A DNA stretch of 21,727 nt. It comes from a virus. Of the stretch, positions 1-7,188 are shown one piece after another; within the stretch, counting starts at the first letter, position 1; each line of letters opens with the position of its first letter. The stretch is from IMG/VR virus record IMGVR_UViG_3300042503_000464, positions 1-21,727 of that record; one strand, written 5' to 3'. The translations under genes were made by a program, and so were the position numbers. Below the pieces are notes generated by a model that searched no databases, was not told where the DNA came from, and worked only from the letters and a program-made list of their open reading frames with translations.

Positions 1-2
1 GG

Positions 3-368
3 CCGCAGAAGGGCATCTTCGACTCCTTCCGCGACATGACCACGCAGCCCATGCTGGCCGTGGAGCGGTCCAGCGACAAGCACCTACGCGCAGCGGGGGC
101 GCAGCCGTTCGTTGAGCAGGGCAAATTGCTGTTCCCGCAATCGGGCGACGGCAGGGTGCTACCCGCCTTCCAACCCGTCATGGACGAAATGATGGCGTTC
201 CCGGCAGGCTCACACGATGACACCGTGGACGCGGTGGTAGACCTGTGCGGGGAAGCCGTGCGGGGTTCTCTCACGCCAACTGAACGCAACGCGGGGCGGA
301 TTGAACGCCCGGACGCAATCGGGCAACTGTTCGGTGCGCGTGCCCCCAAGCGTCCGTTCTTTGCGTGA
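3..368 (+). CDS. Terminase large subunit, C-terminal part (5' end outside window)
   Basis: The reading frame is open at the left edge, so only about the last 121 residues are present. They match the end of the RNase H-like nuclease domain of phage large terminases: a basic stretch (SSDKHLRAAGAQP) followed by a strand ending in GKLLFP, then EMMAFPAGSHDDTVDA. The H-D-D-T-V-D-A segment (213-233) carries the late acidic residues typical of the terminase metal site. The protein cuts concatemeric phage DNA and drives packaging at the portal vertex. The ATPase domain must lie upstream. The stop overlaps a possible GTG start (365) of the next frame. The family assignment is from motif recognition; the position just before a portal gene supports it. 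Confidence 0.85.
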   Translation, partial: PQKGIFDSFRDMTTQPMLAVERSSDKHLRAAGAQPFVEQGKLLFPQSGDGRVLPAFQPVMDEMMAFPAGSHDDTVDAVVDLCGEAVRGSLTPTERNAGRIERPDAIGQLFGARAPKRPFFA

Positions 369-372
369 AGCA

Positions 373-400
373 TTGCATGGGCAATGCAGGCGGATACCAT
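373..400 (+). promoter_or_regulatory. Candidate sigma70-like promoter P1, leaderless geometry
   Basis: A TTGCAT -35-like box (373-378), a 16-base spacer and a TACCAT -10-like box (395-400) end exactly six bases before the ATG at 407. The predicted +1 would be at or next to the start codon. The boxes are weaker than at 7154 and 20432, but the geometry is the same. A 6+6 base inverted repeat (GCATTG at 370-375, CAATGC at 382-387) spans the -35 region. Inference only. Confidence 0.4.
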
Positions 401-406
401 CTCCGC

Positions 407-2311
407 ATGGCCGACATCGACCTGACCCCCACGGAGGAGATGGCATCGAATGCCGCCCGTGGGCTGGAACTGCGCGAGAAGCACGGACGCGGCGGAACCG
501 CCGTGGGCGTTGCCCGCGCACGCGACATCAAGAACCGGAAGAACCTGTCCCCCGACACCGTTCGGCGGATGCACTCGTTCTTTTCGCGTCACGCTGGGAA
601 TGAAGCCGGGGGTGAGGACGATGCGGGGTATATCTCGTTCCTGTTGTGGGGCGGGGCCGCAGGACGATCATGGGCAAAGCGCAAGAGCGCACAACTTGAC
701 AAGGACGAAAACGCAATGAGCGACACGCGCAAGGAAATCATGGAACGGCTTGGCATGGCGGCGCACCCCGGCGCGAAGGCGAAGATGGGCGGCATGAGAG
801 GGATTGGTGATTGGGCGGTTTCGTTCACAAACATTATTGTTGAAAGACTGCCCGAACTCCGTAAGTTGGCTCGGGATCTAAAAGCAAGCATCAAGGTTTC
901 GTCGCCATCTCCAAATGGCTATGTGTCTGGGACGATCACAAGAAAGTACGGATCATCGGAAGCACCCGATTTGATGGCAAGCGGCAAAGTCAAGTCAATG
1001 ATTCAGTCGCTTGGCGGACAGTTAGATTCTCGTCTTGCAGGCTTCTCCCGCCCCGGCGCGAAGGCGAAGTTTTCTATGCAGTTTGAAGTCGGCAAGACTT
1101 ACGAACACAGTTTCGCTAATGATTCGGATTCCCGCGTGATATGGAAAGTTATGGCGAGATCGGGCGCGATGCTGACCATCAAGCAAGTCGCATCGGGTTA
1201 TCGCGTCAAGACCAACGATCCTTCAGATTACCGACATGGTGTATCTGCCGTGAATGGCGAAACCAAGCGCGTGAAGATTCACAGCGACGAGCGCGGCGAA
1301 TATGCGTACCCGTTTGGGCGATACAGCATGGCCCCAAGCATCCGCGCTACCGATGTTGCACGGGGCTTTTCCCGCCCCGGCGCGAAGGCGAAGATGGCAT
1401 ACGCACCATCGGAATCCGATATGAAGAAGTGGATGAAGGGATGGACACTCCGACTGCCGATGGTTCCCGATGCTGGTATTCGGCACTTCAATTCGTTTGA
1501 GGAAGCCAAGCGGTATGGCGATGCCAAGTGCGGTGGATTCAGTTGCGAGATTTCGTACGATGGTCGGCGGGTTGCCAGCAAAGGCGCATTGAGTCCGGAA
1601 GGATCATGGACCAAGCACTCCCGCAAGGGTACGAAAACTGGGATGCGTCGAATGACGCAACAGGAAACTTCTCATCTAAAGGCTTGGATTGGGAAAAACT
1701 TTCGCACAACGGAAGAAATGATGGATGCGATGACCAAGATGGAAAAGGTGTTTGAGGAGGACAGCGAGCATTGGGAATCGCGTAGTTGGCCCGAAGTCGC
1801 AAAAGCCGCAGGCGTGTGGTCCCGCCCCGGCGCGAAGGCGAAGATGGCGAAGCCGCAGTTCCGCGTTCGCAAGTTGCATGGCGGATACCTTGCCGTGGAC
1901 ATGAATCAAGGTAGCGGGTGGGAACGGTACGACACCACGCACGAAGAAGTGTTTGACGGGCTTGAAGATTACGAACGGGGCTATCAGAAGGCGTACGACC
2001 GTGGGCTACGGTGGAGTGGCGGATCGTGGCGCATTCCTAGCACGAAGGCCTCCCGCCCCGGCGCGAAGGCTCGTCACGCGCTTACCGATGCGTGCTGGAA
2101 GGGCTACGAAGCCGTTGGGACCAAGCAGAAGGACGGCAAGACCGTCCCGAATTGCGTGCCGAAAAACAAGAACGCCATCCGCGAAGGCGAGAAGGTGAGC
2201 GCGTCCGACGATGCCGTGTCGCGTAAAATCCGCAAGTTGATGGACGAAGGCAAGCCGCAGAAGCAGGCTGTTGCCATCGCGCTTGACCTTGAACGTAGGG
2301 GCGAACTGTGA
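407..2311 (+). CDS. Modular phage protein: unrelated domains joined by SRPGAKAK linkers
   Basis: This is a 634-residue protein between terminase and portal. Residues 1-118 form a basic domain with GRGGTAVGVARARDI, LSPDTVRRMHSFFSRH and LLWGGAAGRSWA, a combination I recall from other phage proteins of unknown role. Five linkers follow: AHPGAKAK at 119-126, SRPGAKAK at 214, 322 and 472, SRPGAKAR at 549. They separate modules of about 87, 100, 142, 69 and 78 residues that do not resemble each other. Module B (222-321) opens with FEVGKTYEH and ends with PFGRYSMAPSIRA, like a small accessory domain known from phages and plasmids. The last module has DACWKGYEAVG, VPNCVP and RKIRKLMDEGKPQKQAVAIA, also recurrent in phage proteins. 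The inner modules look less GC-rich than the flanks. I chose ATG 407 because it matches the expected domain start and P1; GTG 365, overlapping the terminase stop, is the alternative. Function unknown. Confidence 0.75.
   Translation: MADIDLTPTEEMASNAARGLELREKHGRGGTAVGVARARDIKNRKNLSPDTVRRMHSFFSRHAGNEAGGEDDAGYISFLLWGGAAGRSWAKRKSAQLDKDENAMSDTRKEIMERLGMAAHPGAKAKMGGMRGIGDWAVSFTNIIVERLPELRKLARDLKASIKVSSPSPNGYVSGTITRKYGSSEAPDLMASGKVKSMIQSLGGQLDSRLAGFSRPGAKAKFSMQFEVGKTYEHSFANDSDSRVIWKVMARSGAMLTIKQVASGYRVKTNDPSDYRHGVSAVNGETKRVKIHSDERGEYAYPFGRYSMAPSIRATDVARGFSRPGAKAKMAYAPSESDMKKWMKGWTLRLPMVPDAGIRHFNSFEEAKRYGDAKCGGFSCEISYDGRRVASKGALSPEGSWTKHSRKGTKTGMRRMTQQETSHLKAWIGKNFRTTEEMMDAMTKMEKVFEEDSEHWESRSWPEVAKAAGVWSRPGAKAKMAKPQFRVRKLHGGYLAVDMNQGSGWERYDTTHEEVFDGLEDYERGYQKAYDRGLRWSGGSWRIPSTKASRPGAKARHALTDACWKGYEAVGTKQKDGKTVPNCVPKNKNAIREGEKVSASDDAVSRKIRKLMDEGKPQKQAVAIALDLERRGEL
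761..784 (+). repeat. Linker repeat copy 1 (AHPGAKAK)
   Basis: This is the first and most divergent copy. The last 18 bases (767-784) equal copies 2-4, while the first two codons encode A-H instead of S-R. It is in frame and followed directly by ATG GGC. Confidence 0.85.
1046..1069 (+). repeat. Linker repeat copy 2 (SRPGAKAK)
   Basis: This 24-base in-frame unit is identical at the nucleotide level to copies 3 and 4, although flanking coding sequence is unrelated. Confidence 0.9.
1370..1393 (+). repeat. Linker repeat copy 3 (SRPGAKAK)
   Basis: Identical over 24 bases to copies 2 and 4, and followed directly by ATG GCA. Confidence 0.9.
1820..1843 (+). repeat. Linker repeat copy 4 (SRPGAKAK)
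   Basis: Identical over 24 bases to copies 2 and 3, and followed directly by ATG GCG. Confidence 0.9.
2051..2074 (+). repeat. Linker repeat copy 5 (SRPGAKAR)
   Basis: The first 20 bases equal copies 2-4. The last codon is Arg instead of Lys, and the final CWKGY module follows. Confidence 0.9.
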
Positions 2312-3777
2312 GCAAGAAGCGCGGTCAAAACCTCAACCCGTTGATGAACGGGCTGACACCGGACGAGCGGCCCCGTAAGCCACTCCCGGCCCCGGTTGAC
2401 CGCGCACCGTCTGCACCCCTTGCTACTCCGGTCGAAGTCCAGCGGTCATTCTTCACGACCGCCGACAAACTGCTCCGCAACAGCAGTTTGGCGTATCGCC
2501 TGAACCCGCAGTATCAGATGATGATGCGGGCGGATGCGGACATCGAAGGTGTCCTGCGGTCCCTGCAAGTCACGCTGGCTTCCCTTGAATGGGCGGTCAT
2601 GGCCGACGATGACGAGAACCCCCGGCTGGTCGCGCTGGCCGAACGCATCGGGAAGATTTACGCAGCCATCCCCCGTCGTTCCGATTTCGTGCGGGCTATG
2701 CACGAAGCGGTGTGGTACGGCAACAGCGCAGCCAACGTGGTGTACGGGCGGCACGCGAACTTTGGCGTGTGCGTGAAGGAGTGGTATCCGTTCCACCCCG
2801 ACACCCTCGCCTACGACCAGCGCGGCAATCTTGCCATGCGCGTCGGCTCGGACTACGGTGCGCACGGCCCGAACGAGCAGAACATCGGCTTCGATAGCCG
2901 CGTGCATATCTTCACGGAGGAGGAGCGAAAGTCGGTCATCCTGCACCGGGTGTTCGTGGCCGCGCCTGACTTCAACGACCCCAACAGCACCGAAAGCATC
3001 TACCGGGGCGTAGGTGCGCGTGATGTCTGTTGGTTTATGTGGTTGGCGAAGCAGGAGATCCTTCAGGACGCGATCACCTACGCGGAGCGGTACGCGATGG
3101 GCATTCGGGTGGGGTACTACCCGCTTGGGCAGGACGCTGGCCGCGCCATGATGGAGAACGTCCTAGCCAACCTGACCAACGACAACTCCGTGCTGCTCCC
3201 GCAGTCGGGCACGGAGAAGGTGTACGACATCGACATCAAGGAGCCGAACGCGGGCCGCGCCACGGTGTTCCTTGACCTAGTGAACTGGTTTAGCAGCAAG
3301 ATCAAGGAAGCGATCCTCGGGCAGTCGCTTTCCAGCGAGGCAGGCAGCACGGGGCTTGGTTCAGGGGTGGCAAGTCTGCACGCCGATACCCTGTCCCGCA
3401 TCATCCGCTACCACGCGGACGCGCTGGCCGACAGCCTCACGAACGACTTTGTGCGGGTGGTGGCGCGGATGCTGGGGGCGACGGAGGAGGAATCCACCGC
3501 CCTGCGCTTCCAGTTTGCGCCGGAGCGACCCGACCCGAAGGAGCGGTTGGAAGCCATTGAGAAGTTCGTAACGATGGGTGGCCGGGTGTCCGAACGCGAG
3601 GTGCGCGACCTGCTTGGGCTGTCGCAGCCACAGGAGGACGAACCCATCCTCGGCTCCTCGCAGGCAGGCAGCAACCCGCTGGATGCCATCCTCGGGAAGA
3701 ACGGGACCGCCGCGCCGGAAGGCACGGAACCCGCCCCGGATGCCCCTGTGACGTTCACGATGAAGCGGTGGGTGTAA
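2308..3777 (+). CDS. Portal protein, DUF935 / Mu gp29-like
   Basis: This 489-residue protein is the dodecameric DNA channel at one capsid vertex and the docking point for terminase and connectors. Its length fits DUF935 portals. Recognisable family features run along the chain: RNPQYQ-like early segment with MMMRADADIEGVLRSL, a central WYPFHPD, KQEILQDAITYAERYAMGIRVG, and the wing/clip-type signature KIKEAILGQSLSSEAGSTG followed by SGVASLHADTL. The C-terminus is a low-complexity Pro/Gly/Ala tail. The GTG start shares GTGA with the upstream stop, which implies translational coupling. The next gene follows after three bases. Similarity to Mu gp29 is by motif memory, not alignment. Confidence 0.9.
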   Translation: MSKKRGQNLNPLMNGLTPDERPRKPLPAPVDRAPSAPLATPVEVQRSFFTTADKLLRNSSLAYRLNPQYQMMMRADADIEGVLRSLQVTLASLEWAVMADDDENPRLVALAERIGKIYAAIPRRSDFVRAMHEAVWYGNSAANVVYGRHANFGVCVKEWYPFHPDTLAYDQRGNLAMRVGSDYGAHGPNEQNIGFDSRVHIFTEEERKSVILHRVFVAAPDFNDPNSTESIYRGVGARDVCWFMWLAKQEILQDAITYAERYAMGIRVGYYPLGQDAGRAMMENVLANLTNDNSVLLPQSGTEKVYDIDIKEPNAGRATVFLDLVNWFSSKIKEAILGQSLSSEAGSTGLGSGVASLHADTLSRIIRYHADALADSLTNDFVRVVARMLGATEEESTALRFQFAPERPDPKERLEAIEKFVTMGGRVSEREVRDLLGLSQPQEDEPILGSSQAGSNPLDAILGKNGTAAPEGTEPAPDAPVTFTMKRWV

Positions 3778-3780
3778 CCC

Positions 3781-4905
3781 GTGGCGAAGCGCGCCGCGCC
3801 TATCGCGGACCTGCTCCGCGCCGTCTATGCGGACGGGGCGCAGGCGTACCGCCGTGCCATCGCAGCGCAGGTGGAGGACCGCGACCCGACCGCCGAATGG
3901 GACGCATGGGAAGCCGATACCGCCGCCCTGCTGCTTGCGTCGTGGGCGTTGGGAGCGCATTACAGTCTGCACGCCGCTGGGGTGGACATCCCCAAGCCGA
4001 CCGCCCCCGCCCGGTTCGACCGTGAGGTGCCGGATATCGGGGTGCGCTTCAAGGCAGGCCCAGCGCGAGAAGTCATCCGCAGATTTGCCGACCTGCTCCC
4101 GATCACCCGTGCGAAGTGGGATGCGCTGATCGACAACGCCTTCCAAGCCGCCGGGGAGTTGCGGAAGGACGAAGCCAATACCGCCCTGACCAAGATGCTG
4201 GACCGCAGCCCCGACTTGGCGCGGCTGGTGCTTCCGGCGATGCTTGGGACCAAGCCCCCGCCCGTGCCGGGGCAGCAGCCCGCGACCCTGCCCGAAGGCG
4301 TGCAGGTGCGCCGGACCCCCGGCGTGCAGGCGATTGCCCGTGGCGCGTTCTTCGTCACAGGCATGACGGCGAAGCAGGCTACGGAAGTCAAGTCCCTGCT
4401 GGCAAAGGTGATACGTGGAGATGTCACCCGGTCGGTGGCCGGGAAGCGGCTTGAACGGCTAGGGGTAGGCGACTTCGTGGAGCAGGCTACGTTGACCACG
4501 GGGACCGACCTGACGGCGGCACGGCTGGAAACGGTCTACCGGACCAATCTGAACCGGGCATCCTCGCAGGGGCAGTTGGACATCGTGCGCGACGAGAAGG
4601 TGCAGGCGTTCGTCCCGGTCATGCAGTTCAGCGCGACGAAGGACAACCGGACCCGCGACACGCACCGGGCGATGGACGGCTACGTGGCGACCGTTGAGCA
4701 AATTGACGCGCAGGGGATCAACACCCCCGGCGGCTTCAACTGCCGCTGCGGATGGAAGCCGATCCCGGTTGCCGTGGCGATGGCGAAGGGCTGGGTGGAC
4801 GATGACGGCCAACCCGACTACGCGGCCATCAAGCGGCACAACGGGCGACGGCAGGCATTGATCGACACAGGCAAGTTCCCCGACGCAGGTTTCGTATCGG
4901 GTTGA
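3781..4905 (+). CDS. Mu F-like minor head / head morphogenesis protein
   Basis: This 374-residue protein starts with GTG. The C-terminal third carries the Mu F (SPP1 gp7-like) domain: RLETVYRTNLNRASSQGQ (helix with the Y-R-T-N pattern), then K-D-N-R-T-R-D-T-H-R around residues 287-296, and the terminal NTPGGFNCRCGWKP with the Cys-Arg-Cys at 321-323. Family members are minor capsid proteins bound near the portal that travel into the virion and are sometimes needed for DNA ejection or assembly. The gene follows the portal directly, as in Mu and many siphophages. The N-terminal 230 residues are helical and do not match anything I know. Confidence 0.88.
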   Translation: MAKRAAPIADLLRAVYADGAQAYRRAIAAQVEDRDPTAEWDAWEADTAALLLASWALGAHYSLHAAGVDIPKPTAPARFDREVPDIGVRFKAGPAREVIRRFADLLPITRAKWDALIDNAFQAAGELRKDEANTALTKMLDRSPDLARLVLPAMLGTKPPPVPGQQPATLPEGVQVRRTPGVQAIARGAFFVTGMTAKQATEVKSLLAKVIRGDVTRSVAGKRLERLGVGDFVEQATLTTGTDLTAARLETVYRTNLNRASSQGQLDIVRDEKVQAFVPVMQFSATKDNRTRDTHRAMDGYVATVEQIDAQGINTPGGFNCRCGWKPIPVAVAMAKGWVDDDGQPDYAAIKRHNGRRQALIDTGKFPDAGFVSG

Positions 4906-4920
4906 CACAAGGGATTGTGT
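4905..4920 (+). repeat. Small inverted repeat (possible operator)
   Basis: ACACAA and TTGTGT form perfect 6-base arms with a 4-base spacer. The repeat overlaps a TTGACA hexamer and the -35-like TTGTGT of P4, directly after the Mu F-like stop. It may be an operator or chance. Confidence 0.35.
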
Positions 4921-4942
4921 ACGCATTGCAGGACGCTACGAT
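4915..4942 (+). promoter_or_regulatory. Candidate promoter P4 before the head-fibre cassette
   Basis: TTGTGT (4915-4920), a 16-base spacer and TACGAT (4937-4942) lie upstream of the ATG at 4974, leaving a short leader with a GAAAGG Shine-Dalgarno at 4961. A better -35, TTGACA at 4902, has no matching -10 at the right distance. Weak. Confidence 0.3.
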
Positions 4943-4973
4943 GGATAGCGTTCCGGAAACGAAAGGCATCGAC

Positions 4974-5513
4974 ATGGCAGACGCAAGCATCATCACCTAT
5001 CAGCGACCGTACACCAACGTGAGCGTGGCAAGCGTGGGTTCGTCCTACGCGAGCATCGCCACCCTGTCGGCCACCAAGCCTTCAAGCGGCGTGGTGCATG
5101 ACCAGCAGTTGAACGGAAGTTCGCCTTCGCTGCTTCGGATCATGCCTTATGCGAGCAGCACCAGCATCGGTTCGGCTACGGGCGTGCGCGTGGTCGGATA
5201 CACGGGCGAAGTCAACAGCGCGGACGGCCTGACGTACTGGCTCCCGACCGTGCTTGCGGATTTCAACCTGACGTTTACCAGCGGCACGGTCCCGACCTAC
5301 AGCCTTGATAGCGCAACGCAGCGACCGTTCGCGGTCATTGCACAGGTTGCTGGCACCCCGGCGGCGAACCTGTATAGCCCCGGCACGGCAGCGGCGAGTA
5401 ATGTCGAAGTGGCTTCCGCAATGGTGGACATTGCAGGGCACCAGTTGGTGCAGGTGCAGTTCAAGGCCGCAAGCGGCACGCCGACGATGGGCGTGTTCGT
5501 GACTACGCTCTAA
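4974..5513 (+). CDS. Hypothetical virion protein, Ser/Thr/Ala-rich
   Basis: This 179-residue protein is rich in Ser, Thr, Ala, Gly and Val with alternating hydrophobic residues, consistent with a beta-sheet surface protein. There is no signal peptide or membrane segment and only small charged content. I start it at ATG 4974 (MADASIITYQ), which has a GAAAGG ribosome site eight bases upstream; an in-frame TTG at 4902 would add 24 unlikely residues and would overlap the upstream gene. The stop overlaps the ATG of the fibre gene by one base (TAATG). The position between Mu F and the protease/scaffold suggests a capsid decoration or fibre-base protein. I do not recognise the family. Confidence 0.7.
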   Translation: MADASIITYQRPYTNVSVASVGSSYASIATLSATKPSSGVVHDQQLNGSSPSLLRIMPYASSTSIGSATGVRVVGYTGEVNSADGLTYWLPTVLADFNLTFTSGTVPTYSLDSATQRPFAVIAQVAGTPAANLYSPGTAAASNVEVASAMVDIAGHQLVQVQFKAASGTPTMGVFVTTL

Positions 5514-6847
5514 TGCGCCGCAGCACCCGCTACAACCGTCCCGGCCTGTCGGGTTCATCCCGATCCGCGATGCTGTTGGGTGCGGACGGCGACGGCTCCA
5601 CGCTTACGTTGGACTTCACTACGGGATCGCTCGATTCGCGCCTTCAGTTTGATCGGTTGAGTCCTGCGTATTTCATCAACAGCAGCGGAATCTTGACTTC
5701 TGTCGGAAATAACGTAGCGCGGTTCGACCACGATCCGGGCACGTTCGCGGTACGGGGGCTGCTGATTGAAGGTGCAGCGTCTACGCTCAACTCGCGGAGC
5801 GAGGACTTTGCCAACGGATACTGGGCGAAGGTTGATTCCACTATTGATACCACGACATCGGTCGCAGGACCGGACAACGTGGCGGCGACTACGCGCAGGA
5901 TTGTCGAGTCGGCTACAACGGCGCAGCACGGGATTCGGCGCGGCATCACAACGACAGCCGGAACGACATACACCTTTTCTGTATTCGTCAAGCCGGGATC
6001 GTATAACTCGTTCGGGGTTGAGGTGTATTGGTCCGCCGCGTACAACGCAAAGGCAGAAGTCACCAGTATCAGCGGCAACACCGCGACGGTGACATCTGCG
6101 AGCGGCGTGAACGCAACGTTGGCGCGGACCGTGTTGAGTGCAACGGGCTGGTATCGCTACGCGCTGACGTTTACGCACCCCGCAGCGGTTGGATCGGCTA
6201 CGCCCGACTTCAACGTGTTCATAAAGCAGATCAATCCATACGCTGGAAACGGCACGAACTTTATGGATGTGTACGGGGTCATGCTGGAAGCGGGATCGGC
6301 AGCATCGTCGTATATTCAAACTATTTCCAGCACAGTTACAAGGGTGGCCGACTTCTGTCGGATGACCGGGACGAACTTCTCGTCGTGGTATCAGGGCGGG
6401 ACGCAAGGCACGTTCTACGCGGATTGGTTCGGCGGGGTGCGAACGGGCGCAAGCGGAAGCACCAACCGCACCGTGCTGTCCACGGATGACGTATCCACCA
6501 AGCACCTTCACTTCCTGCAAACCGCCGCCGCAGGCAACCTGCGCGTAACTGACTTCGGTGGCGCGAACAACGTCACGACGGCCAACACGCTCACAAGCGG
6601 CGCGAGGACGAAGGGCGCGTTTGGGTACAACGGCAGCAGCGCGAGCGTCTGCCTGAACGGTGGCACGGTTGCCACAGGCTCCTCGCTCGCGTTCTCGGTG
6701 ATCCCGACATGGCTTGTCATTGGCGCGACCAGCACAAACGGTACAAGCCTGACCGACGCGAACGTGGTCCTGAACAACTCCATCCGGCAGATCAAGTACT
6801 GGCCGACACGACTGCCTGACTCCACGATCCAAAACCTTACCCTATGA
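5513..6847 (+). CDS. Putative head fibre with lectin-like domains
   Basis: This 444-residue protein has the layout of a common phage fibre/spike family. It contains an N-terminal segment LTLDFTTGSLDSRLQFDRL followed by SGIL...NVARFDHDPGT and GLLIEGAASTLNSRSEDF, and a central beta-sandwich beginning TAGTTYTFSVFVKPGS. A C-terminal concanavalin-like half ends with IRQIKYWPTRLPDSTIQ. Related proteins bind carbohydrate or decorate virions. It lies in the head gene block rather than the tail block, so a capsid fibre is more likely than a tail fibre. It is translationally coupled on both sides by overlaps of 1 and 4 bases. The lectin fold is inferred from pattern; the sugar target is unknown. Confidence 0.75.
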   Translation: MRRSTRYNRPGLSGSSRSAMLLGADGDGSTLTLDFTTGSLDSRLQFDRLSPAYFINSSGILTSVGNNVARFDHDPGTFAVRGLLIEGAASTLNSRSEDFANGYWAKVDSTIDTTTSVAGPDNVAATTRRIVESATTAQHGIRRGITTTAGTTYTFSVFVKPGSYNSFGVEVYWSAAYNAKAEVTSISGNTATVTSASGVNATLARTVLSATGWYRYALTFTHPAAVGSATPDFNVFIKQINPYAGNGTNFMDVYGVMLEAGSAASSYIQTISSTVTRVADFCRMTGTNFSSWYQGGTQGTFYADWFGGVRTGASGSTNRTVLSTDDVSTKHLHFLQTAAAGNLRVTDFGGANNVTTANTLTSGARTKGAFGYNGSSASVCLNGGTVATGSSLAFSVIPTWLVIGATSTNGTSLTDANVVLNNSIRQIKYWPTRLPDSTIQNLTL

Positions 6848-7149
6848 CCGATTTCATGCTCCGAACTGATACGGAAGCGCAAATGGAAGATGCGCTGGAA
6901 GCAGCAGGAATCCTCATTGAGCAAGAGGTGTCCATTGGGGAACTTGCGCTTGTTCCTGTTGCAAATTGCGCGGTGGATTACATCGGACCCATCCCGCCCG
7001 CGATTGACGAGGACGGCAAAAGCACCTACCCCGGCGATCCGCGCTTCCACGCCAACATCCGGGTGACCTTTGAACTGACGGATGAGCAGGTGGAGTGGCT
7101 TCCGACGTTCACCCCGGAACCAAGCATTCCCTACCGCGTATTTGCCTAA
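6844..7149 (+). CDS. Conserved phage hypothetical protein, fibre-associated
   Basis: This acidic 101-residue protein has the pattern DFMLRTDTEAQMEDALEAAG, then CAVDYIGPIPP, then HANIRVTFELTDEQVEWL and a proline-rich end with PYRVFA. I recall similar small proteins next to phage fibre genes but no proven role. A fibre chaperone or adaptor is a reasonable guess. The ATGA overlap with the fibre stop means the two are co-translated. No catalytic motif, signal peptide or membrane segment is visible. Confidence 0.7.
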   Translation: MTDFMLRTDTEAQMEDALEAAGILIEQEVSIGELALVPVANCAVDYIGPIPPAIDEDGKSTYPGDPRFHANIRVTFELTDEQVEWLPTFTPEPSIPYRVFA

Positions 7150-7153
7150 CCCA

Positions 7154-7182
7154 TTGACTTGCAATAACTCCTGCGAGATACT
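7154..7182 (+). promoter_or_regulatory. Leaderless sigma70-like promoter P2
   Basis: TTGACT (7154-7159), a 17-base spacer and GATACT (7177-7182) are followed by six bases and then the ATG of the protease/scaffold gene. The five-of-six -35 match, ideal spacer and four-of-six -10 match are seen directly. No Shine-Dalgarno precedes this ATG, so transcription would start at the start codon. This is the only sizeable gap (39 bases) in the head block. Confidence 0.65.
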
Positions 7183-7188
7183 TCGGCA

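Noticed and set aside
761-2074. Five spaced repeats as a CRISPR-like array
   Set aside because: Spacing is 231-450 bases and uneven, all copies are in frame in one gene, and no cas genes are near.
4902-4930. TTGACA as -35 of a standard promoter
   Set aside because: No reasonable -10 hexamer lies 16-18 bases downstream; TTGTGT/TACGAT is a better though weak pair.
5555-6832. Long open frame of 425 codons on the minus strand
   Set aside because: It lies fully opposite the fibre gene, is rich in Arg, His and Cys and has no family-like pattern. GC-rich coding DNA gives such shadows.
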